Assembly: GCA_002338565.1 (NCBI GenBank)
Contig: DDIN01000008.1
Coordinates: 740,167 to 804,166 of the forward strand
From: Hyphomonadaceae bacterium UBA1849
GTDB taxonomy: Bacteria > Pseudomonadota > Alphaproteobacteria > Caulobacterales > Hyphomonadaceae
Length of the DNA stretch: 64,000 bases
Direction of reading: 5' to 3'
In this document: one piece after another, positions 17,841 through 25,680 of the stretch
How the letters are laid out: the number at the start of each line of letters is the position of its first letter
Position numbering within the stretch: position 1 is the first letter of the stretch
Notes under the pieces: model-generated
Told to the model about the DNA's origin: nothing
Database searches by the model: none
Seen by the model: only the letters and a program-made list of their open reading frames with translations
Translations under genes and position numbers: made by a program

Positions 17841-18374
17841 TCAAGTCAGAGGGTACTCTGCCTCCGACACATAGCGCGACGGCCCCTTGCCAGACCAGCT
17901 CGAATAGAGGTGAAACCGGTCGGCCCAGAAGGGTCCGAGTTTCAGCAATGCATGCTTGTCGGCGAAGGCTGCCGCCTCCTGCAAAGGCGTCCCCTTACAA
18001 TAAGCCAGCGTTACGTGAGGGCGGAATTTTCGCTTATCCAGTGAGAGACCTACACGCTTTGCGGCGCGGTCACAGCGTTCGGCAAGACGCATCAGCCCTT
18101 CATCGGCCTCAACACCCGCCCAAAGCGCCGTCGGTTCAGATGATCCGGACCAGCCTGCCCCGCTCAGCGTGAGCTGCATTTGCTTTGCCTCGATCAGGGA
18201 CAGCTCATGGTCGAGATCTTCAGCCGTGTTGCGGTCGACTTCACCCATGAAACGCAGCGTGATGTGATAGTTCTCTATTGGCCGCCAGCTCGCACCGGTC
18301 ACCTTTTTCGAGATCGCCTGAAGCTCTTCTCCGATTTCGCGTGGAATTTCGATGCCCGCAAAGAGACGATACAT
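17841..18374 (-). CDS. thpR: RNA 2',3'-cyclic phosphodiesterase
   Basis: A 177-residue member of the LigT/2H phosphoesterase family that opens 2',3'-cyclic phosphates at RNA ends. Both catalytic HxTx motifs are present: HITL at 37-40 and HVTL at 120-123, with the expected spacing. The ATG at 18374 has GGAGG nine bases upstream. It lies 18 bases after the stop of the upstream membrane-protein gene, so the two may be co-transcribed. Confidence 0.93.
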   Translation of the reverse strand: MYRLFAGIEIPREIGEELQAISKKVTGASWRPIENYHITLRFMGEVDRNTAEDLDHELSLIEAKQMQLTLSGAGWSGSSEPTALWAGVEADEGLMRLAERCDRAAKRVGLSLDKRKFRPHVTLAYCKGTPLQEAAAFADKHALLKLGPFWADRFHLYSSWSGKGPSRYVSEAEYPLT

Positions 18375-18392
18375 TTCAACGATCCTCCCTGC

Positions 18393-18965
18393 TCAGAACT
18401 CGTTTTCAGGTTTCTGCATCCTTACGATAAACATGATGACCGGGATGAACACCACGAATTCGAAATAATAGGCGACAAGCACCGCCAGACTGAAAAAGTC
18501 CGGTTCCAGATCAGCCTTATTGTAGCCCGCATATCCAAGCGCCAATATGGGAAACAGCAGCCATATCAGAATATTGACGCCCACCAGTTTCAGCCGATTT
18601 GCCGGCGCAAAAACGAACGATAGCGGTAGCAATAGTGTCAGATAGGTCAGCCCCACCGCGATTTCATCGCGCGCTTCACCGAAGAACTCCAACCGGAATG
18701 ACGTCCAGATCGCAATCACCGGATAGGCATACCAGGGCGGATAAACATGCACCGGCGCGGCCAGCGGATTGGCCTCGGTATAACTCATCGGCCCACCATA
18801 ATATGGGCCTCCAATCACCCCCTGAAGCCAGACGAAAAACTGCGCCAGCCAGTCCGGCTCCACCCCCAGACGCGAGGCACCACGCAGAAAACTTTCGGAT
18901 ACGACGAGCCACACCGCGATAAAGATCACGACAAACACACGTATCCATAGAGTCGAACGGCTCAT
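18393..18965 (-). CDS. Hypothetical polytopic membrane protein
   Basis: A 190-residue protein with four or five hydrophobic helices (about 8-26, 75-90, 100-122, 127-150, 157-180) and an aromatic, Pro/Gly-rich extracytoplasmic loop between the first two. I do not recognise the family. It is upstream of thpR in the same direction. The ATG at 18965 is the only reasonable start. Confidence 0.7.
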   Translation of the reverse strand: MSRSTLWIRVFVVIFIAVWLVVSESFLRGASRLGVEPDWLAQFFVWLQGVIGGPYYGGPMSYTEANPLAAPVHVYPPWYAYPVIAIWTSFRLEFFGEARDEIAVGLTYLTLLLPLSFVFAPANRLKLVGVNILIWLLFPILALGYAGYNKADLEPDFFSLAVLVAYYFEFVVFIPVIMFIVRMQKPENEF

Positions 18966-19070
18966 TTATCCCCCGATATCCACGCACCTGCGACGGTCGG
19001 TTCACTTGCGGAATGGCGCGATATCGCGGACCTTTAGGCAAATGATTCGACGCTCCAGAAAGGTGATCCC

Positions 19071-19355
19071 ATGAGTGCACCACTCGGCTCCAAAGCCAAC
19101 CCTTCCAAGTTTGAAGTGTATAAAGACCTTCCAGATGACGAGCCGTATTTCGTAATCCGCGCGCGCGACCCGCTGTCGTCTGCTCTGGTAGAACTTCACG
19201 CCTATATTGGCGCGGGCCAGTCCGGTTCAGCGCACAATAAGCTCGCTGAAATCATGGCAATGACAGCGTCGAAGCCACCGCGCCCGTCAGACAGTCCGAA
19301 ATATCGTGAGACCTTCCAGATCTCACTCGCTATGGAAAAATGGCGCGAAGGCTAG
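19071..19355 (+). CDS. Small conserved hypothetical protein
   Basis: A 94-residue soluble protein without signal peptide. It contains PYFVIRARDPLSSALVELHA near the middle and ends MEKWREG. The ATG at 19071 is preceded by AAGGTGA. The N-terminus (KFEVYKDLPDDEPYFVIR) suggests a small alpha/beta fold, but I recognise no named family. Well-formed codon use and start site support a real gene. Confidence 0.65.
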   Translation: MSAPLGSKANPSKFEVYKDLPDDEPYFVIRARDPLSSALVELHAYIGAGQSGSAHNKLAEIMAMTASKPPRPSDSPKYRETFQISLAMEKWREG

Positions 19356-19403
19356 TTTTTCATTTCGAAAAACAAAAATATATTGCCGATTATCAATAAA
19401 TAT

Positions 19404-19440
19404 GTTTTCTCCTGATCAGATTATTGATTCAGGAGAAAAC
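19404..19440 (+). promoter_or_regulatory. Hairpin that would bury the Shine-Dalgarno site of the 19445 gene
   Basis: Perfect 12-base arms: GTTTTCTCCTGA at 19404-19415 and TCAGGAGAAAAC at 19429-19440, with a 13-base AT-rich loop. The right arm contains AGGAG (19431-19435), the only Shine-Dalgarno site for the GTG at 19445. If the RNA folds, ribosome access is blocked, so it could act as an RNA thermometer or sRNA target. No T run follows, which argues against a terminator. A DNA-level operator for a dimeric repressor is the alternative. Confidence 0.6.
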
Positions 19441-19444
19441 GGTC

Positions 19445-19936
19445 GTGATTACCTCAGCCTTTCGCTCATTGGCCATTTGCACAGGCCTTGCCGCTTCACT
19501 TTGCGCAAGCGCCAGCGCAACCGACGCTTCACAACCGGATGTCATCTCTTTCGGGACTAACGCTGAAGTTATGGCCGACAATCTGAGCCCGCTTTGCTCA
19601 GCCCAGACCTTCAGGGAACTTGATCCACCGCCCGTGCCAGGAATCACATCGCGTAGCCAGATCGATTGTGAAGGATTTGACTATTTTGGTGCCCCACGTC
19701 TCGCTGAGTTCGTGTTTCTGAATGACGAACTGGCGATGGTGTGGGTCCTTGTCGAAAGTGACGATATTCCAAATCTGGAAGCTAGTATGACGGCGCTGCA
19801 CGGTGAAGCGGACGTCCAATCGACGGATGTAGACCTGCACACGAATGCAAATGCAGGCGTTCGCCGCGATGTGCCGGAAGCGCTCTTTTACGCTGAGACG
19901 ATCGAGCCGCTTATCCGCATGCAGGCGGGCGGCTGA
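19445..19936 (+). CDS. Hypothetical secreted protein
   Basis: A 163-residue protein with a signal peptide (hydrophobic segment about residues 5-23 ending ASASA, cleavage probably before TDASQP), so probably periplasmic. Three cysteines follow in the mature part (CSAQ, CEG and one earlier in the leader region). I recognise no domain. GTG at 19445 is preferred because AGGAG sits nine bases upstream; that site lies in a strong hairpin. It is convergent with tacA, whose end is four bases away. Confidence 0.7.
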   Translation: MITSAFRSLAICTGLAASLCASASATDASQPDVISFGTNAEVMADNLSPLCSAQTFRELDPPPVPGITSRSQIDCEGFDYFGAPRLAEFVFLNDELAMVWVLVESDDIPNLEASMTALHGEADVQSTDVDLHTNANAGVRRDVPEALFYAETIEPLIRMQAGG

Positions 19937-19940
19937 GCGT

Positions 19941-21425
19941 TTAGCTCGCCGCTTTATCTTCCGGCGTTACGCGCAGATCATGCTCGCGCACTTTGCGATA
20001 GAGCGTAGACCGGCCAATCCCGAGCTTGCGGGATACCTCAGACATATGACCGGCGTAGAAGTCGATCGCATACTGGATCAGGTCACGCTCGACCTCTTCC
20101 AGCGGGCGAAGCTCGCCGGTTGTGTCTGTGATGCGAACCGGATGATCAAAGGCTTCGCTGAAAGCTTCCACCGTTGCACTTGTTGGTGCGGACGCAGATA
20201 CAGATGGGCCTTCGGCAGCGAGCTGGTCGAGGTCTGGTAGTTCACCGACAAGACCGCTTAACTGCGGGAAGTCCTGAGGCTCAAGCTCGTCACCTTCACA
20301 AAGCACCACAGCCCGGAAGATCATATTCTCAAGCTGGCGGACGTTGCCCGGCCAGTCATAAGCATTGAGCAGCGCCAGTGTTGCCGCGCTCGCGCCCGTG
20401 ACTTTTGTGCCTTCAGACGCGTTGAAGCGACGAATAAAGTGGGCAGTCAGCGCCGCAATATCTTCTTTGCGCTCGCGAAGCGACGGCATGTCGACCGGGA
20501 ATACGTTCAGACGATAGTAAAGGTCTTCACGGAAGCGGCCTTCAGCAACCAGCTGGGAAAGATCTTTGTTGGTCGCAGAGATAATCCGCACATCAACTTT
20601 CGTGGGGCGACGTGAGCCGACTGCGTCGACCTCACCTTCCTGCAACGCACGAAGCAGCTTTACCTGCATATCGAGCGGAAGCTCGCCGACCTCATCGAGG
20701 AAGAGCGTACCACCATCAGCTTCAACGAACTTACCAGGCGATTTGGACACAGCGCCTGTAAACGCGCCTTTCTCGTGACCGAACAGAATGCTCTCGACGA
20801 GATTTTCAGGTATCGCGCCGCAGTTCACCGTCACAAACGGACGACCTGCGCGCTCGGATGCACCCTGAATGCAGCGTGCGATAACTTCCTTACCGACACC
20901 GCTTTCACCGAGAATGAGGATTGGAATATTCGACGAAGCAGCGCGCTGACCGAGACGAACCACCTGACGCATAGGCGGCGCTGCGGCGATCATGTCATCA
21001 AAGGACAATTCTCCGCTAGCAGTTTTCTTGAGGCGCTTCACCTCGCCGCGCAGTTCCGTCATCTGGAGCGCGTTCCGGATAGAAACAACAACACGTTCCG
21101 GAGAGGCTGGCTTAACAAAGAAGTCGATAGCGCCGGCGCGCATGGCCTGAACCACGGTATCGATAGAGCCGGATGCGGTCAGAACCATAACAGGGAGTTC
21201 GGGGCGAACTTCCTGCAGGCGTTCGAGAACCTCCATACCGGACAGACCTGGCATCACCAGATCCAGCAGCATGACGTCTACGCCATCAGAAGTATTACGC
21301 GCCATTTCGAGGCCGCTTTCACCATCTGGTGCGACGCGGCAAGCAAACCCTGCGCGTTCTACTGCCGCCTGAAGCAAACGACGTTGTGTCGGATCGTCAT
21401 CTACGACGAGAACCGTCTTAGCCAT
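19941..21425 (-). CDS. tacA: Sigma-54 dependent response regulator, TacA-like
   Basis: An NtrC-family activator of 494 residues. The receiver domain is complete (VVDDDP with acidic pair at 9-11, phospho-acceptor Asp55 in LLDLVMPG, TAS near 83, Lys in FVKPAS near 105). The AAA+ domain has Walker A GESGVGKE, the sigma-54 contact loop GAFTGA and Walker B GGTLFLDEVGE; a Fis-type HTH ends the protein. The receiver and linker closely resemble Caulobacter TacA, which is fed by the ShkA-ShpA phosphorelay and drives stalk genes; no kinase is adjacent here. The symbol is by similarity recalled from memory. Confidence 0.85.
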   Translation of the reverse strand: MAKTVLVVDDDPTQRRLLQAAVERAGFACRVAPDGESGLEMARNTSDGVDVMLLDLVMPGLSGMEVLERLQEVRPELPVMVLTASGSIDTVVQAMRAGAIDFFVKPASPERVVVSIRNALQMTELRGEVKRLKKTASGELSFDDMIAAAPPMRQVVRLGQRAASSNIPILILGESGVGKEVIARCIQGASERAGRPFVTVNCGAIPENLVESILFGHEKGAFTGAVSKSPGKFVEADGGTLFLDEVGELPLDMQVKLLRALQEGEVDAVGSRRPTKVDVRIISATNKDLSQLVAEGRFREDLYYRLNVFPVDMPSLRERKEDIAALTAHFIRRFNASEGTKVTGASAATLALLNAYDWPGNVRQLENMIFRAVVLCEGDELEPQDFPQLSGLVGELPDLDQLAAEGPSVSASAPTSATVEAFSEAFDHPVRITDTTGELRPLEEVERDLIQYAIDFYAGHMSEVSRKLGIGRSTLYRKVREHDLRVTPEDKAAS

Positions 21426-21542
21426 ATTACATCACCCTCGTCCCGCCTTATGGCGTGTCACAGGGTGCCAAGATGGCACACTGGTTTAAAATTAGCCTTA
21501 ATGCAGACCACGCAATTTTGTGCCGGACGCGCATTTCTGGCC

Positions 21543-21582
21543 GTCCCGACAAAACCCGCCACTGAAATGATTATGTCGGGAC
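21543..21582. repeat. Nine-base inverted repeat, possible operator
   Basis: GTCCCGACA at 21543-21551 is matched by TGTCGGGAC at 21574-21582, with 22 bases between. It lies between the divergent tacA and urcA-family genes, 118 bases upstream of tacA. It could be a binding site for a dimeric regulator; no protein can be assigned, and chance is not excluded. Confidence 0.35.
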
Positions 21583-21687
21583 AAACAGGCCTTCAGGATT
21601 AGGATTCTCTATATATAAGGGCAGACGGCAATTTCAGGCCAACCTGAACTATCTTGCAAAATATTTATTGAATTACGATAATTTCAC

Positions 21688-21716
21688 TTGCGACTCATGT
21701 TGTTTTTCGATATAAA
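21688..21716 (+). promoter_or_regulatory. Sigma-70-type promoter for the urcA-family gene
   Basis: TTGCGA at 21688-21693 and TATAAA at 21711-21716 with exactly 17 bases between. A start near 21723 would give a leader of about 60 bases that contains the CCGGC/GCCGG hairpin before the ATG at 21785. Confidence 0.55.
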
Positions 21717-21784
21717 CGTGTTTGTAGGGAGCAGTGATCCAGAACAATCCGGCGCAGGGCCGGACTTTAGGAAGGACACTGGAA

Positions 21785-22108
21785 ATGAAAAACGTACTTA
21801 TCGCAGCAGCATCAGTCATGGGCATTGGACTGGCGGCACCAGCTGCACTCGCACAGGAAGAATTTGCGATCGAATTTTCTTATGATCGCGCTGAACTGAT
21901 CACGGAAGAAGGTGCACAAGCACTGTACGACCGCCTTCAGGATGAAATCGAAGACGCATGTGAAGTCTCAACCGGCTCACGCGACATGGAAAGCCTCCGC
22001 TTCGAGCGTGCTTGTATTGAAGAGACCACACGCAATGCGGTCCAAACTCTGAACTCGCATCACATGAATGCAGTTTACGAGACTCAGACAGGTGAAGCTG
22101 TTGGCTAA
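21785..22108 (+). CDS. UrcA-family secreted protein
   Basis: A 107-residue protein with a clear signal peptide (cut after ALAQ-type site near residue 20). The mature part has the UrcA pattern: a beta strand ending in FSYDRAEL, then EGAQALYDRLQDEIEDAC and a second conserved Cys about 25 residues later, so one disulfide is likely. UrcA proteins are small, abundant and uncharacterised; the name comes from Caulobacter uranium-responsive genes. ATG at 21785 follows GGAAGGACACT. Its leader resembles that of the second family member at 27384. A strong terminator follows. Confidence 0.75.
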   Translation: MKNVLIAAASVMGIGLAAPAALAQEEFAIEFSYDRAELITEEGAQALYDRLQDEIEDACEVSTGSRDMESLRFERACIEETTRNAVQTLNSHHMNAVYETQTGEAVG

Positions 22109-22135
22109 CATCGGAAATTTCGCCCAACTCCAAAG

Positions 22136-22166
22136 CCGCCATCTTACGAGATGGCGGTGCTTTTTT
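22136..22166 (+). terminator. Intrinsic terminator after the urcA-family gene
   Basis: Nine-base stem CCGCCATCT (22136-22144) with AGATGGCGG (22149-22157), TACG tetraloop, then TGC and six T. It serves the urcA-family gene; the end of the convergent M23 gene (stop at 22165) lies in the T run. Confidence 0.92.
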
Positions 22167-22827
22167 ATGTGAGTTTGAGACCGAGGATTTCATACGGTGA
22201 CGGGCAGATTGCAGCCCAGCTATCGGCTTCAGACTTTTTGCAAACGCCCGGAAAATCGCCGCTCTTACCTTTCAAATCGAGCATGACCTGAAAATGCACA
22301 TGCGGTGACCAGCCGCCATTGATTTCAGGCCCGCCAAGTTCCCCCAGGACCTCGCCCGCCGTAATCAGATCGCCCTCTTCGAGCCCAAACATGGATTCTT
22401 CGGAGAGGTGGCCATAAAGCGTCCAGAAAATCAGTCCGTCCGGCATTTCGTGCTGAAGAATGATGGTCGGGCCGTAATCGAGCTCACCTGCATTCACCTG
22501 CGCGCTATGCAGAAAACCTTCAATTGGCGCATAGACCGGTGTTCCGGCCGGCGCGAACACATCAACACCCAAATGCACCGTTCGCGGCTCACCATCGCCG
22601 GTGAACACATCGCTGTCATAGAGGGAGCGGTCTTCCATATATCCGCCGGCCCAGAGCTCGCCGCCCTCAGGTGACCAGTCTTTCGGAACGTCTTTCCAGC
22701 CGCGCGCTTCAAGCCCAGCTTTATCCAGCCGAAGGTGTTTTACGTCGCCATGCAGCCCTTCCATCATTTCGGCAGGTGCCGGACGGTCAGACTTCAACCA
22801 GCTTTGAAAACGGTCCTGCGTGGTCAT
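22165..22827 (-). CDS. M23-family peptidase without signal peptide
   Basis: A 220-residue LytM/M23 metallopeptidase domain protein. Zinc ligands are all visible: HLGVD (His85, Asp89) and HVH (176-178), with the supporting YGH at 138-140. These enzymes usually cut peptidoglycan cross-bridges, but this one has no signal peptide or membrane helix, so it is either cytoplasmic, exported by another route, or acts on another substrate. The ATG at 22827 is about 100 bases from the divergent ABC1 kinase gene. Confidence 0.85.
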   Translation of the reverse strand: MTTQDRFQSWLKSDRPAPAEMMEGLHGDVKHLRLDKAGLEARGWKDVPKDWSPEGGELWAGGYMEDRSLYDSDVFTGDGEPRTVHLGVDVFAPAGTPVYAPIEGFLHSAQVNAGELDYGPTIILQHEMPDGLIFWTLYGHLSEESMFGLEEGDLITAGEVLGELGGPEINGGWSPHVHFQVMLDLKGKSGDFPGVCKKSEADSWAAICPSPYEILGLKLT

Positions 22828-22926
22828 AAGAGCTCCAATCGGTAAAAATCATGATGCGAACGCCAAAGCGTCACATTGGCAGATGTAAGTCATAGACTAT
22901 CTCTTTCATCAAGGAGACTGACCAAA

Positions 22927-24267
22927 GTGACTGAAGATCCCGAACGCAACAGATTTTCCGCCCGTATTGGCCGGAGCATGAAGGTCGGCACCAACCTCTC
23001 AGGCGCCGCGCTGAAATTCGGCGCGAGCCAGGTGTTTGGCGGATCAGACGATAAGATCGCTGCGGCGCTCGCTTCTGCACTCGGAAACACCAAGGGCCCG
23101 CTTATGAAAGTGGCTCAAATGCTCTCCACCATTCCGGATTTCCTGCCGCCGGAATACGCCAAAGAACTCTCCCAGCTTCAGGCGCACGCACCGGCCATGG
23201 GCTGGCCCTTCGTGAAGCGCCGTATGCGCGCAGAGCTTGGGCCAGACTGGCAATCCAAATTTGCCGAGTTCGGCAAAGAAGCTGCGCATGCCGCATCGCT
23301 CGGTCAGGTACATGAAGCCATGACGCATGACGGTCGCAAGATTGCCTGCAAGCTTCAATATCCGGACATGGCCAGCGCCGTTGAAAGCGATGTGGGCCAG
23401 CTCAAGAACATGATGGGCCTGTTCCGCCGAATGGATGGCTCAATTGATGCGTCCGAGATCGTTGACGAGATTTCCTCCCGCCTGCGTGAAGAGCTTGATT
23501 ATGAGCGTGAGCGTAAAGCCATGAAGCTTTATGAGCTGATGCTGGCGGACAAGGATTTTGTCTCTGTGCCGGACCCGGTGGACGAGCTTTCAACGTCCCG
23601 CCTGCTCACCATGAGCTGGGTCAGCGGTAAACCGCTTCAGGATTTTGAAGACGCACCGCAAGAGGTACGAAACCGGATTGCCGAAATGCTGTTCTGGACC
23701 TGGTGGGGCCCGATGAACGGCTATGGCGTCATCCATGGCGACCCGCATCTGGGCAATTACCAGATCACAGGCGAAGGCACAGGGATCAACCTGCTCGACT
23801 TCGGCTGTATCCGTATCTTCCCGGCAAGCTTTGTTGAAGGCGTTGTTCGCTTGCGTGAAGCCATCCGCGCCGATGATTTTAACGGCTGTATGGAAGCCTA
23901 TGACATTTGGGGCTTTAAGAACCTGAACCGTGAGCTCGGTGAGGTCCTGAACGTCTGGGCAAACTTCATTTACGGGCCAATTCTCGATGACCGCGTGCGC
24001 CCGATCGCCGATGGCGTGAAGCCCGGTGAATATGGCCGTAAGGAAGCGTTTGAGGTCCGCCGACTGTTAAAAGAACGCGGGCCTGTCACCATACCTGCAG
24101 AGTTTGTCTTCATGGACCGAGCCGCTATTGGCCTTGGCGCAGCGTATCTGAGACTGGGTGCAGAGCTGAACTATTATCAGCTCTTCGAAGAGAGCATTCA
24201 GGGCTTTGATGCCAATGCGCTTGCCGCTCGTCAGGCAGAGGCTCTGGCAGAAGTCGGTTTGAGCTAG
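22927..24267 (+). CDS. ABC1/UbiB-family atypical kinase
   Basis: A 446-residue member of the AarF/ABC1/UbiB kinase-like family, linked to ubiquinone synthesis and lipid homeostasis. Landmarks: the family-specific KxGQ-type motif appears as KVAQMLST (about residue 61), the nucleotide-binding lysine is in CKLQYP, and the catalytic loop VIHGDPHLGN and metal-binding LLDFGCIR are both intact. There is no C-terminal membrane helix as in UbiB, so it is more like the soluble COQ8-type branch. GTG at 22927 with AAGGAG ten bases upstream is chosen over earlier TTG codons. Its TAG stop shares CTAG with the convergent gene. Confidence 0.88.
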   Translation: MTEDPERNRFSARIGRSMKVGTNLSGAALKFGASQVFGGSDDKIAAALASALGNTKGPLMKVAQMLSTIPDFLPPEYAKELSQLQAHAPAMGWPFVKRRMRAELGPDWQSKFAEFGKEAAHAASLGQVHEAMTHDGRKIACKLQYPDMASAVESDVGQLKNMMGLFRRMDGSIDASEIVDEISSRLREELDYERERKAMKLYELMLADKDFVSVPDPVDELSTSRLLTMSWVSGKPLQDFEDAPQEVRNRIAEMLFWTWWGPMNGYGVIHGDPHLGNYQITGEGTGINLLDFGCIRIFPASFVEGVVRLREAIRADDFNGCMEAYDIWGFKNLNRELGEVLNVWANFIYGPILDDRVRPIADGVKPGEYGRKEAFEVRRLLKERGPVTIPAEFVFMDRAAIGLGAAYLRLGAELNYYQLFEESIQGFDANALAARQAEALAEVGLS

Positions 24268-25586
24268 TCCTCATTCCCCACCGGGATCGCTTGTCGAAGC
24301 GTATATTCGAAAGCAGGTGAGCCATTGGCGCACCTGCCGGGTGATGTCTGTTCACACAGTGCGCGTCGCCCGAGTACCAGGATCTGGTCCTGACCGGGCT
24401 CAAAGGTGAACCCCTCAATCTCACCCGTGAAGACTTTCCCATCCAGTGCGGGACACAGCTCTGCCCCTCCCGCCTCACATGGAACTGTACTCAGATAGGC
24501 TGCGGCAGGTTCAGGCGTTTCACCCGTGAAGGGGAGCTCATAGCGGGTGTATAGTTCGCCACCAATCTCACACCGGATTCCCGAACCCTGAGACATTGCG
24601 TTTGCTGCCCTGTCGCTTCGGTACTCCCCGCCGACAATCTCGCAATTTTCTTCAAAGCTATTGCCTGTTGAAGTCTCTTTCGTTCGGTCCGCAAACAGAC
24701 CTGCGATGATCACAAGGCACACAAAACCAACTGAAAGGGGATGACGCTTCAAAAAACGAAGGAGGCGTCTGCGAAGCGGAGGCCAGATCGGCGCTCGTGG
24801 CTTTTTTACCTTCACTTCCGTGACGAGTTCATAGTCCTCAGGCTCGTAATATGGATCTTTCAGATCATGCCCGAAAGCCTCTTTGAACTCGACATAGGCA
24901 TTGCGGAACATGCTGTCGGACGGAAACTCCGACGACGCATGCCATAAGGACCGAAACACGACGCGGCGACCGATTTCACCTTCGATAAATTTCCAATACC
25001 GCTTCCACTGAAGCGTACCACCGCCGGTGTAGACCGCCTCTAGAGCGGCGAACTCGAAGACATCTACCCCGCCCTCTTCTTCAGGCGAAATGCGTTCGGC
25101 GTGGATTTCAGTTTCTACCGAACGAGCCTCATCATCTGAGAGCTTTCTTATCTTTTCCCGCTCGCCCTGAAAGCGCAGGCGCAAAAGCTCACCATTCTCC
25201 GCCACCGCAGCAAAATCGGAACCTTCATCATCCCCGTAATAGGACAGAACACGCGTCTGAAAGGTCCGGCTCAGCGCGATAGCCTCTGAAATCATCTCCG
25301 GCCAATATTGAAACTCGCCGATGCGGTCGAAGCTTTCTGCGACAAACGCCTCAATAATCTCTGGCACTGGATCGTCAGCACCCCGAAACAGGCTGTCATA
25401 ATGTGCGCCGAATACAGGGTTTGGCGCCCCGCGCTCAGCCTCACTATCGACGAAATAAAGGCCGCTAGACTGCGACCTGAAAATACAGCAGGTCTGACGC
25501 GCATCCCGCACCAGAACGTCATAGTCCGGAAGATCACGGAGCACAGTTAGTCTTTGTCTGATCACAGCCGAATTATCCTGAAACAC
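24264..25586 (-). CDS. Hypothetical single-pass membrane protein
   Basis: A 440-residue protein of unknown family. Residues 1-270 are acidic and soluble in character; a basic stretch (RRRLLRFLKRH) precedes one membrane helix at about 291-307, and the last about 130 residues, predicted outside, have six to eight cysteines and several short repeats of a C-x-x-GG type. This layout (cytoplasmic sensor-like half, periplasmic Cys-rich half) suggests signalling or anchoring but proves nothing. It starts at GTG 25586, directly against a strong hairpin, and overlaps the ABC1 kinase stop by four bases. Confidence 0.7.
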   Translation of the reverse strand: MFQDNSAVIRQRLTVLRDLPDYDVLVRDARQTCCIFRSQSSGLYFVDSEAERGAPNPVFGAHYDSLFRGADDPVPEIIEAFVAESFDRIGEFQYWPEMISEAIALSRTFQTRVLSYYGDDEGSDFAAVAENGELLRLRFQGEREKIRKLSDDEARSVETEIHAERISPEEEGGVDVFEFAALEAVYTGGGTLQWKRYWKFIEGEIGRRVVFRSLWHASSEFPSDSMFRNAYVEFKEAFGHDLKDPYYEPEDYELVTEVKVKKPRAPIWPPLRRRLLRFLKRHPLSVGFVCLVIIAGLFADRTKETSTGNSFEENCEIVGGEYRSDRAANAMSQGSGIRCEIGGELYTRYELPFTGETPEPAAAYLSTVPCEAGGAELCPALDGKVFTGEIEGFTFEPGQDQILVLGRRALCEQTSPGRCANGSPAFEYTLRQAIPVGNED

Positions 25587-25630
25587 AGTCTCACAGTGAG
25601 CGTAAGGGCGCTCACCTTCGGTGCGAGACT
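25587..25630 (-). promoter_or_regulatory. Branched hairpin touching the GTG start of the 440-residue gene
   Basis: Outer arms AGTCTC (25587-25592) and GAGACT (25625-25630) enclose a seven-base perfect stem GTGAGCG (25596-25602)/CGCTCAC (25609-25615) and a short CAC-CTTCG-GTG hairpin. In the minus-strand mRNA the outer GAGACT ends at the base before the GTG start, so any weak Shine-Dalgarno there would be paired. It could lower translation or, as DNA, bind a regulator. Confidence 0.45.
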
Positions 25631-25680
25631 ACGTCAAATAGCTGCTATTTCAATATTTTACAGAACGGTCAGCCCCGCCG

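Larger units (their letters stand above)
21426..21784. other. Intergenic region between tacA and a urcA-family gene
   Basis: About 360 bases between divergent starts. It holds a TTAA pair at 21486-21501 that could be a relaxed CtrA-like site, a nine-base inverted repeat at 21543-21551 and 21574-21582, an AT-rich stretch near 21605-21680, a good sigma-70 promoter at 21688-21716 and a short GC-rich hairpin leader before the urcA-family gene. No reading frame in it looks coding. Confidence 0.6.

Noticed and set aside
17122..17874. Open frame of 250 codons antisense to the alpha/beta hydrolase
   Set aside because: Overlaps a gene with all catalytic motifs; nothing recognisable in the translation.
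21474..21490. TGGCACACTGGTTTA as a sigma-54 promoter
   Set aside because: The -24 half is perfect but the -12 GC is missing at the required spacing.
20775..21602. Open frame of 275 codons antisense to tacA
   Set aside because: It mirrors the AAA+ and receiver codons of tacA and runs into the intergenic region; no start signal or recognisable domain.
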